Assembly (NCBI RefSeq): GCF_027744825.2
Contig: NC_071338.1
Span: 23,994,001-24,058,000, forward strand
Direction: 5' to 3'
DNA: 64,000 nt
Source: Synchiropus splendidus
Lineage: Eukaryota; Chordata; Actinopteri; Syngnathiformes; Callionymidae
The notes under the pieces are model-generated. The model worked only from the letters and a program-made list of their open reading frames with translations. It did no database searches and had not been told where the DNA came from. Within the stretch, counting starts at the first letter, position 1; each line of letters opens with the position of its first letter. This document shows, piece after piece, positions 48,966-60,725 of this stretch. Made by a program: the position numbers and the translations under genes.

Positions 48966-51900
48966 CACTCCAACACTACTGGAGACACTACAGAGTGAAG
49001 AACCAGCCACACATTGCAGAGATAGTAAATGCTCCTTTTATTGACCAACAGTTGTACTAGAGTCTACGGCGAGTAATCCAAATCTCATGATATGCAATAT
49101 GTTCTCGACTGTATTATAAAACAGCTTAAACTTGCTGAACTATTGGGTAAACTAAAGACGACATACCACTTATAGGTTGTGTTTGGATATCCATCTGTTC
49201 CTCATTGTACACCTCGCAGAACATGAGTTTAATAAAGACACTCATATTTAATACAGTATGCCTATTCCTTCTGTGAAACCTGACAAATACAAAATAGCCT
49301 TTGTATCGCACGCTTACTCAGCACCAAACGCTAAAGTTGCACATCCACACACACGTAGAGCCTACGTATGTGCTAGCAAAACCATCAGGCAAACGGCCAC
49401 TGAGTGACTTGCTCAGAGACAACCACGTATGCTGAGAGTGAACCAGCGACCTTCCTGTCATGGCCCTAGCTTATGTACTTATGTGAGCGCTTGGTTAATC
49501 CATTAGCAACTAAAAGCTACATTCAGGATTCCCACTTAGGGATCAGCAAAACAGCGTTGTGTGGAGTCATGGCTGGTGGGAGCCTTGTTGAGAATGTCAT
49601 CTCCCAGCATGTCAACATTTTTGTGTGGTCACGCGACACTATGGTTGCGTCTGCCTTGTCTTCAACTGCTCAAAAATGTTGTCGTGCACCATTGCAGGCA
49701 GGACTGGGCACATTCCAAGTACTCACACATGAAAGTCTACGTATCAGTCAGAGCAAAGGAGCGCATCACATGAGACCGGCAACCGCCTCCCCATCTAGCG
49801 ATGCCCGAATATGATTTCCCTCTGCGCCAGCACCTCCAAGACAAACGCTCTATGATGTGATTTTACGACTCCAGCCAGCTCAATACCTTTCCGCTTAATA
49901 TGCTGCCAAGTTAATCAACGCCGGTTGAAATCCGAGAGATCACAGGCACTTTAGCTGCTGACGCTGCCTGGCGTTCCTCAAAGGCAACGGCTGATGGATC
50001 TCCTGCGTTCATTATGGAGCCAGAGAGTTTGCTTTAATCAGCCCAGGAGTCACTTATCATAAGGACGCCTTGCCACGTGCACATTCTCGCACGGAGACAA
50101 TTACACGCGCTCCCACCCAGCGATAGACACCCAGACAAGACAAGAGGAGCCGGCGTTTTCAGAGGCGCACATGCAAATACGCAGTAGATAATGGAGACAC
50201 TTTCAGCCGAGCATACAGAGGAGCCACCAGATAAAATCGGCGCCACGAGTAGACGCACTAAATGTTCCTGATATTCATCCAAGCAGCCATTCAGGGAGCC
50301 ATCAAACATTGTGGTCAAATACTTGTCACGGGGAATGTAGGTAAATATACATGCCTGTATGTATTTGGGGTCCGTGCTGTGTCACTGCAAGGCTGTTTCC
50401 GCCAACGCCGTGAGTGTTTGTGGAGTGTGTATGTGTTTGGCAATCTCTCTGGCTTGTGGACAGGCGTACACTGATTTAATCACTCCCCAGGCAGAGCTTG
50501 AGGGAGGCAGGGGGGAGGCCATGAGGCAGATAGGAACAGACAAACGCGACAAGGCGAAAGAAGGAGGGAGCGCCTGGCTCCGCTCCGCGGGCCCGCTCCG
50601 CTGCACAATAAATACCGACCTGTATGCACACTAACAATACACACACAGGTGCAGTGTGTGTGTGTGTGTGTGCATCAGCTTTCCTATATATTAAAGCACA
50701 AGTATGGTCTGTGTGCGTATAACCTTGCCATCCTGAGTCTGCCGAGGCACGTACTGTATACATTGAGACCCTGACAGAGGTCACTAATGGAGAACAGGGT
50801 GGTAATAGGCAGGCCTGTTCAGGTTGTTCTATAATCTCATCATGCATAACTTAATAAGCTAAAGGTCAGTCTGCTTCCCGACAGACACAATGTCCCAGCT
50901 GGAATGCTCAAGTTGCGCCATCAAAACCACAAGGTCTCGAAACAATACTGCATTAGGACTTATTAGGTTAGAGAGAACTTTTGAAGTTTAATTCGGGTAG
51001 TTCAGTGCCATTTGTCAAAGATGATCACCGAGTTCTGAGCATCTGAACTCCAGCTCTTTGGAAGAGAAGGACAACCATGAATTAGCAATGTCATGCGTTA
51101 CAGCCAATCGCGAAAGCAGACAACAAATGAAGTCATCGTGAGGACAATGCAAAGACATGGATATGGATATCTTCAAACTACCATAATTTCAAGACTATAA
51201 GCCGCTACTTTTTTCTCGTGGTCTGAACCATGCTCCACAGGTGAGGGCCGAGACAACTAAAAATAGCTTCTATACAAGTTTTTCTTTTGAGGTTTTCCCA
51301 TACCCTACATTCTAATGTGTGCTAAGGGCAGGACGACTGAAAAGACATTTGATGATGTGTTGCTTTTTCTTGAAAACAATAAACAAAAATAAATATTGCA
51401 TTATTTGTGTTTGTCCGTGCCTGTATATTGAAACCACACCTTTCGAAAAGCAAAGATTATTCCAAGATTTTTCACATTTCATATTTGTGATTCTTTCAAA
51501 TTTGAGGGCTTTTTAAAAACTTTTTCCCACCATTGTATATGTTGCTGTAACAACCTTCACCCCATCATGGTCCCATATCGCACTGCAACAGGTCATATGA
51601 TCAGACCTGAAGGTAAAACAAATCAAACTTCATGGCATTTCTTGAAGTAGTCAATGCAGTTTTAAAAATAAGTGGCTTAAGGTTTCATTAAAAATAAGTA
51701 AATAAATTAAAGTATTCTGTATCTCTGTGCGCTATTTCCAGAGTCTATTTCTTGGGTCGAGCACTGGCAACACTTTTTTCATCAAGAATCGACCCCAAAT
51801 GTACGCGAGAAAATCGAACTTTATCAAAGAACCAAATGTAAACATAGTTCAAATACAAGATAATGAAGCCGAGGGAAAGGGCTCTCTAAATAAAAGCTTC

Positions 51901-53316
51901 ATTACTGCTGCGGAATTACACTGAAATCAATGGAACAAGGAAGCAGTGGCTGCAGTAAAAGCAGAGTGGAAGCGCTGCACACAGCCCAACGTGACAGTCA
52001 TGGAAATGTGGAAGAAAAATGATTTTTCTCTCTGGTGGCAGTGAGTGGGTTGATACGCTTGTTTGACAGAATCAGACCATGTGATCAATCAGAGAACTGC
52101 AGTGACAATGAGAACTGACGGGTGAAAGACTGCATGCACACCGACGCGCGCCCAAATACACACTGTCGAACTCAAATAGCAGACAGTACGAGAGTCAGTG
52201 GAAACTTACATCGCGTGAGGGGTGTGAAAGTTTCACAAGTATGACATTTTGCCACGGAGAGGAGCTTAAACGGTGACCTGGGAGTCGCTCCTCTAATCAG
52301 CCTCGAGGGATAACATCCTCCTCGGGCTCCGGCTGAGCCGGGAGCCGTGGGGCAGCACGCGGCAAGTCTGACACACTCTCTTCCCGGAGATCAATACCGA
52401 GACTCCTTTTAAAGTGTGACACGTCGAGAGGCAGACGAGGAATTCTACCACAGAATTCCCTGGGAGCAGAGGATTTCATTTTCCAAGGGAGATTCTGACT
52501 TTCTGGTGAAACTGTCTGACATAGCAGGTGTGCGAGAGTCCGTACGCAGTTTCGCTGGTGTTGTGTTGCTCTGGATTACATCAGCCTTAAAGTCATTAAG
52601 AGGAGAGTGAGGCGGCGAGGGCCTGTGCACAGACTGTGGTCCTTGGTGTCATCAGAAGTCTTAAAAAACCAACAGCCTCACCTTGTCTTCAGTCAGGGGC
52701 GTATAGTCGGCAGGCGGCAGAAGAGGCTGGAGTAACACTTCACAAGTTAACACATCACAACAACACGGCGTCAAAGACCAATTTCAGAGATAAACAGTGT
52801 TGTTGAAAATTCATTTCAATAAATAAGTCGGTAAAAGTAGATATTTATGAACTCTCCCCTGCTCCCAAAAAAGAAATGACAAAAACCAGAGGACCTCTTG
52901 CGGCGTCCCCTCGAACACCTGCTCTCCTCACAGTGGGAAACAACAAGGTTTTCAAAATAATTTTGGGGCGCCAACTTCTGATTCTGATGCTCACATCTAT
53001 TTGTTCCGTCTGGAGGTCACACACGCGGTTGGTGCAGTCAAACTCGGAAATACAGGGAATTAAGCAAAGTCTTCCGCATTTGACTGACTTGAACACAGCT
53101 TTTTTGAACATTTATTCTCATTTTTTATAGACATACTTATGAATTTTGTGTGACTTTAAAGGTAATTCAAAACTTCTAATCAAATTATGAAATGTAGCGA
53201 AGTATCCTGCACTACTGAACCAAAGAATATCTGTAAGAATATAAAAATAAAATAGTTAGTAGTAACTGTAATTTCAGAGTAAGAAAGGGAACAAACACAA
53301 ATGGTGGATACTAAAA
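48966..53316. other. No gene recognised
   Basis: Mostly unique sequence. 49395-49470 (GTGACTTGCTCAGAGACAAC and CAGCGACCTTCCTGTCA) resembles a worn fish repeat. 52270-52620 is repeat-free and relatively GC-rich, and may be conserved. No exon recognised. Confidence 0.45.
50654..50672 (+). repeat. (GT)n microsatellite
   Basis: A pure GT run of 19 bases, preceded by ACACACAGGTGCA, so a short GT/AC fold-back is possible. Confidence 0.9.
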
Positions 53317-53347
53317 ATATATCATCCATGTAATATGGATGATATAT
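53317..53347. repeat. AT-rich hairpin, 13-bp arms
   Basis: ATATATCATCCAT (53317-53329) and its exact complement (53335-53347) surround GTAAT. The surrounding 53.15-53.65 kb is very AT-rich. Confidence 0.88.
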
Positions 53348-55104
53348 TATATATTTTTGTAATACATAGTAATACGGCACCATGAGGATAAGTAATGCTT
53401 AGTGGTACAATGAATGGTAGATTTTAAGTAATATATATTGTATCATGTTGGAAAAAAAAGATGTTACAATACCAGTGTGGGGTTTTGTTTGTCGCAAAAT
53501 ATTTCATTAAATTCTTAACAAAAGTTATTGTTTTAAATGTTACAGTTTTATTACTATTATTGGTTATTTTAAATAATAATAATAATATACATTAGAGTTT
53601 AAGCTATCCACTTGATAAATGTGCTAATAATGAATATTTCAATTTTGGGTGAAATCCATTGATCAAGAAAAAAATTATTCCCCCGATAAATCCTTGGAGC
53701 AGAAGCACAGGAGCGGCGTGAGCTCATTGCTGGGTGTAATAAAAGCATTGTTTGCCAAACAGAATATCTTTGGCCAAACAGCTGCTTCCAAAGCTAACAA
53801 GGACACAACAGGCTTCTCAACTGATGTCAACAAAGCTGAAAGACATTCTGCTGAAGTTTCCTCCCACAAGCCAACGACTGCAGGGACAACATTTCCAGCA
53901 CTCCAGTCTCAGCTGTTTAAAACTAAGAGAAAGACTGGTCTCAGATTTCCTCCCAACAAAACTCCGACCACATACACAGCCGTGATAATGAACAGCTCGT
54001 TCCGGAGACGTATTAATTATAGCACGGAGCAGCCTATTTTTACATCCCAAATCTTAATTAAATGCGCAAGAACTGCGCCTCATGTACAGTCGCACGTCTT
54101 TGAAGGAGTCCGATGCTGTGGTCTTAAAAATAGCCGTGGGAGAATCTGTGTGGCTTGTTTCCTCAGCGATGTGAGGAAATACGTAAGAAGCGCTTGTTTT
54201 CCAGCAGAGTTTTCACCATTCTGACACTTTCTTTGTTGTCTGGTGTGGCAAACAAGCAACACCCATCTGTTCCCCAGTAGGCACACTGTAAAGAGGAGTC
54301 TTTGCCAGCACTACCTGATCCAGGACTGCGCATTCCCCTGCATATAACTATCTCTGCCATCCATCCCATCTGACATCTGGCAGCGGCTGACTGGGCACAG
54401 CTCAGCCCGGCTCGGCTCTGTAGCTTTAGGGGAGGTCAGCGGCGGAGGGCTGAGTGCCGGGGCCATCAGGGAGGCTGTTCTGCATACTGAGCAGCCTGAT
54501 TAAGCAGAGGAGCACAGAGGGGCTCCAACCTGACAGAGCCGGCGGGGAGCGTGGCGACATGGAAGCCGAACAGCTACCCAAACAACTGGACCAGTAGCCA
54601 ACGGCAACTCACCAAACTCTGGATCGCCATTCTTGCTCTTCTCAAATCACTCAATCGAAAGAGAATCGAAAGTTATCCGTGTTCCATGATGCAGTCGCCG
54701 CGTTTGTAATTGAATCTCACTCATCCCCATACATTTAAATCTTCATGCCTTGGGGCACCTTCAGGTCCACAGTGGAAGTGTATCATGCTGCTGAATCACC
54801 CAACTCCAGCAGCGGTTATTTGCCTTTAGTTCAAAGATGAAGATGCTTGCAGGTCAAGGAAAAGCTCTGAGACTACTGCAACCACGACCACGACAAACAA
54901 ATATAGCATGGTTGCTCTCCTCAGATGGAAACAACTTATGCCCAGATACATTAAAACAAAACTGTGCTTTGCTTTAATGGAAAGAGGGGCCAAGAAAAAG
55001 TTTTAAAAATCCCCAAAAGTCCCCAAGAGGGACCAAGCCAGCAAGTGGGAGTAATGAGAGCTCACATGTCGACCGTCCACCACTGCTCCTTCTTCGCACC
55101 CACT
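53348..55104. other. Unassigned region with one longer open frame
   Basis: A 191-codon plus frame (53649-54224) is the longest one not explained by repeats. It lacks a signal peptide, membrane segment or known motif, and its length is within what chance allows in 64 kb. 54380-54600 is GC-rich and repeat-free. Confidence 0.4.
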
Positions 55105-55220
55105 TGAATGTTACGTGGGGGGAAACGGAATTCTATTAAGAGGCCAATGAATCGGCATTCACTGTGGAAGGTTGACCTCTGTCCCAACATTGGATGCAAA
55201 AGTCCACTTGATGATAGTCA
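55105..55220 (+). repeat. Family B dispersed repeat, copy 5
   Basis: Recognised by ACGTGGGGGGAAACGG, then CCCAACATTGGATGCAAAAG, TCCACTTGATGATAGTCAAG and AGAATGTG. Block order agrees with the other copies. Confidence 0.55.
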
Positions 55221-56720
55221 AGAGAATGTGTTGTCTTGGCTTAATACCAAATATATATCTTTGTTTAAGCATCTTTGATGTTCTAGGACCTCCGTACTAC
55301 GGTGTGTGATAATAAACACTGAAAGAAAACTGTTCCGATCTTTAAACCATCCTACCACAAATAAGTGGTGGGGAGTGTTAAAGTTTCAAATATTGAGCCC
55401 AATGGAACTTGAGGTATCACAGCTTCTGTCTTTGAGCTAAAGGACACACTGACGTCTCAACGTTTGTACATTTGTTTGTTTACATTTAACACTTAATAAA
55501 GCGAGATTTGAGCACAGTTTGGACTATTTGGACACCATTTTGTGTCGTGAATGACATGTTCTGCAAACCTCACCAGACACATGACACTGCAGGAATCGAG
55601 CCCTGGGCTCCACCTTCACAGTTCCAAATAAAACTCTCCGGTTCTCCTCGCCACACACCAAAAAGTCATCTTGCCCCGATGAATGATGATAACTGATGAG
55701 TGTTATTACAGCAAACATAAAATCACGCAGACGTAAATCAGCCAGTGATTGGGGAAATCATCGGTGTGACACCAGAGTTGGGTTTATGGGCCATCCCACG
55801 ACGTACACTGATTACTTTTGATTCTGCTCACTTCCCCAATGAGGTGAAGAAGTGGTCGGGGATTGTGGGTAATGACTGATGGCAGGGAGCAGAGGAGTAG
55901 CCATCACTCGCAAAGGAGACTGCTGGAACCAGCTGAACTAACAAGCCGCAGACACAGAGGGAAATATTGGTGCAGAAATGTCAGGATGTTAGTTTTGTGG
56001 AAGGCAAGGTCTATCGGAAGAAAAGTGTGGGTCATTTTCAATGAAATAAAGGACCAAAGAAAATAAAAGAAATGTGATTATTTTTAGTACGTCATTTATT
56101 AAACAAAAAAAAAAAGTTGAAAAATAAATTGCAGAATAACTTGAAAAAATCACATAAGGAATTTTTAATCTACTTGCATACAGGAGTCCAAAAGGATTTC
56201 ATGAAGTATAAAATGAAGAGGAAAAAAAAAACAAAGATACATCAATAATACATAGTCCTGTTCAGGGTTGCGGGGGAGTGGTGGAGCATTTCCCAGTGGA
56301 ATGAATGAAAAATATGTCATTTATTATTAAAGCGTAATTTGTCAAAATTATTTTTGAGAGATGCAAATTAACAATGGAAACCATTAACCTTTTAACACAG
56401 TCAAAAGGGCAGTTGATGCATTGAGAGAGGGGAAAAAAAGCCTAAATATTTTGAAAAAAAAGAAAAGAAATACAAATTAATGAACAGCAAGGTAAAATGT
56501 AAATGTGTATTTACACATAAATTTACAAAAAATATATGATATAAAATGAAGCAATGAAACATCAATAGTGTTTGTGAAATATGAAAAGAAAATAATAATG
56601 GATTCATAATTGGTACATTCTTTGGTAAATTCTAGGAAAATGTACTTTATTCAGTAGATGGCAAATGAATTATTCATTACAACAGAGTTTAGAATTTGTT
56701 AAAATAATTTTAGAGAAATC

Positions 56721-56817
56721 GATACGATACGATGCGATACGATACGATACGATACGATACGATACGATACGATACGATACGATACGATACGATACGATAC
56801 GATACGATACGATACGA
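56721..56817 (+). repeat. GATAC pentanucleotide array
   Basis: Nineteen GATAC units, all identical except the third (GATGC, 56731-56735). The lack of other variants suggests recent expansion or ongoing homogenisation. Confidence 0.97.
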
Positions 56818-57146
56818 AATATTAAAAACAGTTGCGGCTGTTAGATTGTCAACTTGCCTGAAAGGACTAAGAATGTAATGCCGACAATGAGAGGAGCTGA
56901 AAAGTAATGTCCTCAGAAGTAAGTCAGGCTGGAGAAAAGCTGCTTGTCACTTGTGTTGTTTGCGCCCGTCACACGCCCATTTTCCCATAAAGTATTCAGC
57001 TCAATGGAAAAAAAGAAAAAGGGCCGAGTGAAAGCGAGTGAGAAGCAGAGACTGTGGAGGGGTCACTCATCCAATGAGACAATAATGAAGGAATAATAAT
57101 AGCATACAGGATGAAATTACCGAGCTTTACCCACAATATCTTCTCT

Positions 57147-57166
57147 CATTAGCGCCAGCGCTAATG
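57147..57166. repeat. Perfect 9-bp inverted repeat with TAAT half-sites
   Basis: CATTAGCGC and GCGCTAATG are separated by CA. Each half holds a TAAT core (ATTA/TAAT) of the type bound by homeodomain proteins. It could be a dimeric site, but this rests on motif alone. Confidence 0.85.
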
Positions 57167-60084
57167 TTGCCGTTTACGCTTGTGTTCTACACCAGCTCCT
57201 CCTAATTAGGCGTGGGCTTCTAAAAATAAACCAAACATAGCCGTGAAAGTACATACAAATGTGTTGATGTACAGGAATAATGGCGGCGGGGGTTCGGGGC
57301 GGTGGTGTGGTGGGCTGCGCGGCGGATTAGTGGTGTGCTGCAGACTGGAGTAATTGAGTTGGGTTGTGTTGACACCGAGGCGCAGTGAGAGTGGCCGTGT
57401 TGTGGAACGTGCGCGCGTGTTACTGGAGTTCAGCGCTTTTTGTTTTGTGCGGCTGCCGTCATGGTTAAGTGTTAGTCGTGGATAAAAGCTCAGCGAGGAT
57501 GTGCGCATGCTAATCCCTGGTTATTTCAAATGAGAGGATTGGAAATTGGAGACAGTTCGATGGATCACATGAGTAGGGCTCTTGCGTGCGTGGCATTACA
57601 ACAGACTTAAGGAAATATGCTACCAGGCATCAGCGAGTAGTTTGCTTCTGTAGGTAAATCCAGATGTGGGATGCAGTGTTCCCTCAATAGGTGCTGCTTT
57701 TCCAGGTTATTTTTTGGTTGAGAGTTATGCGTAGTTGATATTGGGACTTGGGAGTTTGATTTCAGTTGTTGCTGTCCTTCATTATATATTGTCTAATGTA
57801 AAATAAAGTAAATAACATGTAACATGGTTTCGATCAGGGACATGCACAGATTGACCCTCACCACCCCCCGCCCTCACCCGACCATGACTTCTCTTTTTTT
57901 TTGTTCTTCATTCTTGAATCCCTAAGTACAAAAAGTAAGTTCCTCGCCAGTTCCATCCAAATGTATTTTGATATCTGACTGCTTTTATTTGACAATCATT
58001 TCCAGACCAGCAAATCCAGGCCGTGGCCCCTCCCACTCCTCATGCCGCGCATTACAGCCGTCCAACTGCTGCTTTTCCCAGCCACAGCCAGAGACAAGGG
58101 AACAGTGTTTGATCGATCCCCTTTATTCAGTATTGATGTCTTTTATTAGGAAAAAAAAACACAAAACCACCTTGTTATTCAGTTTGACATTTCAAACTGG
58201 CTCACACTAAAATGCAACTTAGGTTGCATGTGAGATGGTCTGACCACTGTGCCACCGCAAAGACACATGCACTGGATCTGTGAAGCTTTGTCATTTCAGG
58301 ACTTACAACAATTACTTTTTTTTTTTACTTGAGCACCAACCCTTTAACCCTGGAGGATAGCACTTCTGAGACATTAAAGATACTGTTTGGAATTCCAAAG
58401 AAGCAGACATAGATTTGTTACATGAATTCTTTAAAGTAGTAGGGAGTACTTCATTGGCATGTCACTAGTACTGTACATAAATGTGGTGTTAAACTTTACT
58501 TTGACCAACAGGCAGTTTGTCTTTAGAAACCAAGTATCAACTCATGAGCACTCAGAATCGATAGACTGAACACTACAAGTTGGTGCAATACCGGCTAATG
58601 GCTGTATGGATGTAATATATTTCATGTTTCATTGAACCGATTAAACGCCTTGAAAATGTTGCTTTCATTTTAAACGTTAGCACAGCCATCATTGTTTTAT
58701 AAATCTCGCACAGATGGACTCCAAGTGGTGGTCAAGCATGCGATTCATCTGTGTTCCCTGACCGACACCTCAGCGCTCCCAAGCCACCGCTGAGGCCCCT
58801 CACACTATTCCACATGCATTTTGCTGTGCGTCCAAAAACATCACCTTCAACCGAAGCTGACACCACTCTCCAGAGCTCATCTTGTCACCGTAGACACATG
58901 AAAGATTTACTCCCTTAATTCAGTTCTGCTTAATAATGTCATATTTTCACGTTTATGTTAAGCTGCCATCAATCAACAATATCAAAAACATGATATATTT
59001 TTAAAATGTTTTTTTTTCTGGTTGTCACACCTGCTCCCCCAACAGGTCTGTCCATGCACAACCTTATAAAGGTGGTCTAACTGAATGATGCAACATAAAG
59101 CTCTCAGATTTTAGAGAGTTTAATGACTAGATTATCTTGTCAAAAAACACATCCCCAATAATCTCTGGCATCAGTTGTTCAAGGCTACAAGCAAAGTGAC
59201 ATGGCATACACCAAAGTGGTTAATGAATTTCCTCACCCTGACCTTAGGTTCATTCCTTGAATTCAAAACACCGAAGTGGCTTTATCTTTTGTAGACTTAC
59301 CTTTAACAAATAAAACAATTCTGATCAAGAATATTTCAGCTCCTTCCTGCCGTTGTATCACGAAGCTGTCAACGTCTCAGCCAATTCTAATTTATATTAA
59401 ATGTTATTTGAGAGCTATTGAGTTTGAATTTGTTATGAGAGCAATGTCACTGGAGGACGCCAAATCTTTGTTATGGTAATTACCGCTCTGTGAAATTATG
59501 CAGATGAAACAAAGGAATGGGCCAAAGTTTCAGCGAGCAATTCACTTGGGAAAACACTGTATTTTCCAGTTAGCAATCTACGACGCTTGGCTACAGCTTG
59601 ATAGGAATTCAAAGCGATGTGAGAAAAAATAAATAAATAATGCATTGAAAATGCTGGAGGAACTTCTTTCCAGGGAAACCTTCGACCCTGCAGATGGGGA
59701 ACAATTCAGGGAAATAGCACTCAGCTGAGAAGCTACGATTTCCCCCCAATGTTTTATTTTTTGCAACAAAACACAATTTAAAACTGAACTTCAGCAGATT
59801 TACCCCTGGTGTTTCGGTTTTCCATACAAGTTAGCAGCTCATTTCTGTACTGAATACAGTCCATTTGGCTCTTCCTCCATCCCCGTTCTGTCCATTAGTG
59901 CAGCTGAGTCACAGACCTGCGCTGCCAGGGTTGTCAGCAAGACTCCTACTGATTGGGGGGGTATGAATTCAACTATTGCACAGAGACACGCAGATTCTTT
60001 CAACTTCACAGGCACACAAATATATACCATTTATCTCTTTTCATGTCTCCCTGTCCTCCTGGAACATTTCCTCAAAGAGGTATG
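57167..60084. other. No gene recognised
   Basis: 57280-57440 is GC-rich, with purine/pyrimidine bias that opens a 100-codon minus frame of Pro, Arg and Ser. The rest is AT-rich unique sequence. Confidence 0.5.
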
Positions 60085-60160
60085 TGGAGCGTGGGTGGTG
60101 CGATGGTCGCGAGGATTCGCAGAGCTCAGACTGCATGTTTGATCGATATCCAGCAACCCG
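60085..60160 (+). repeat. Possible tRNA-derived SINE head
   Basis: TGGTGCGATGG (60096-60106) resembles a pol III A box, and GTTTGATCGAT (60137-60147) a weak B box, at tRNA-like spacing. The preceding GAGCGTGGG and following text do not form a tRNA cloverleaf. This fits a worn SINE head better than a tRNA gene, but chance is possible. Confidence 0.35.
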
Positions 60161-60592
60161 TCCCCCCGCCCCCTGGCTACTTTAGTCAACATAAAATTCT
60201 GCTGAAAAGTTCTTCAAGTCTCATGTCTGACATAAATGTAAAGTAAATGAGACGCTATACTGATGCAGATTCAAGTTCAATTCATCAACCCAGCAACTTT
60301 TGATGTTTGTGTTCAGTTTTGCAAAAGTGGTGACGGTGGTTCCCACCACAGGGCTCAGGGAGACAGAAACCCTCATTGAATGAAATGCATTTGTGACTCA
60401 GTGAACTTAAATTAACTCATGAGGAAGTCATTCTCCTCGGTGAGTGTTATAAGACCAAGTAAATCCCATTCATTTTCCATGTTAAAATACCTTCTAACTA
60501 ACCACCACAATACCAGAGCACAGTGAGACTAATCCAAGACCAGGAATGTGAGGGCCTGAAACTGGTGCAAGATTCGAGACTAAACTGAATAG

Positions 60593-60725
60593 GGGGATAG
60601 TTTGGAGTCTGTCTTGATCTCAACCCCATCGTCGGTCTCGATCTCAACTCCGTCTTGTACCCTCAAAGTCTTGGACTTGGTCTCTGTGTGCTGTGGTCTT
60701 GATCTCAATTTGGTCTTGAGTTAGG
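60593..60725 (+). repeat. Family C dispersed repeat, copy 2
   Basis: A longer copy, with internal near-repeats of GTCTCGATCTCAACTC and the diagnostic TTGGACTTGGTCTCTGTGTG followed by CTGTGGTCTTGATCTCAA. Same orientation as the copy at 48.9 kb. Confidence 0.65.

Noticed and set aside
55569..55620. Sequence resembling a tRNA B box (complement of GGGCTCGATTCC)
   Set aside because: No matching A box or cloverleaf could be placed at the right distance.
56721..56817. Regular repeat considered as a CRISPR array
   Set aside because: The units are 5 bp with no spacers, and the genome is eukaryotic. It is a microsatellite.
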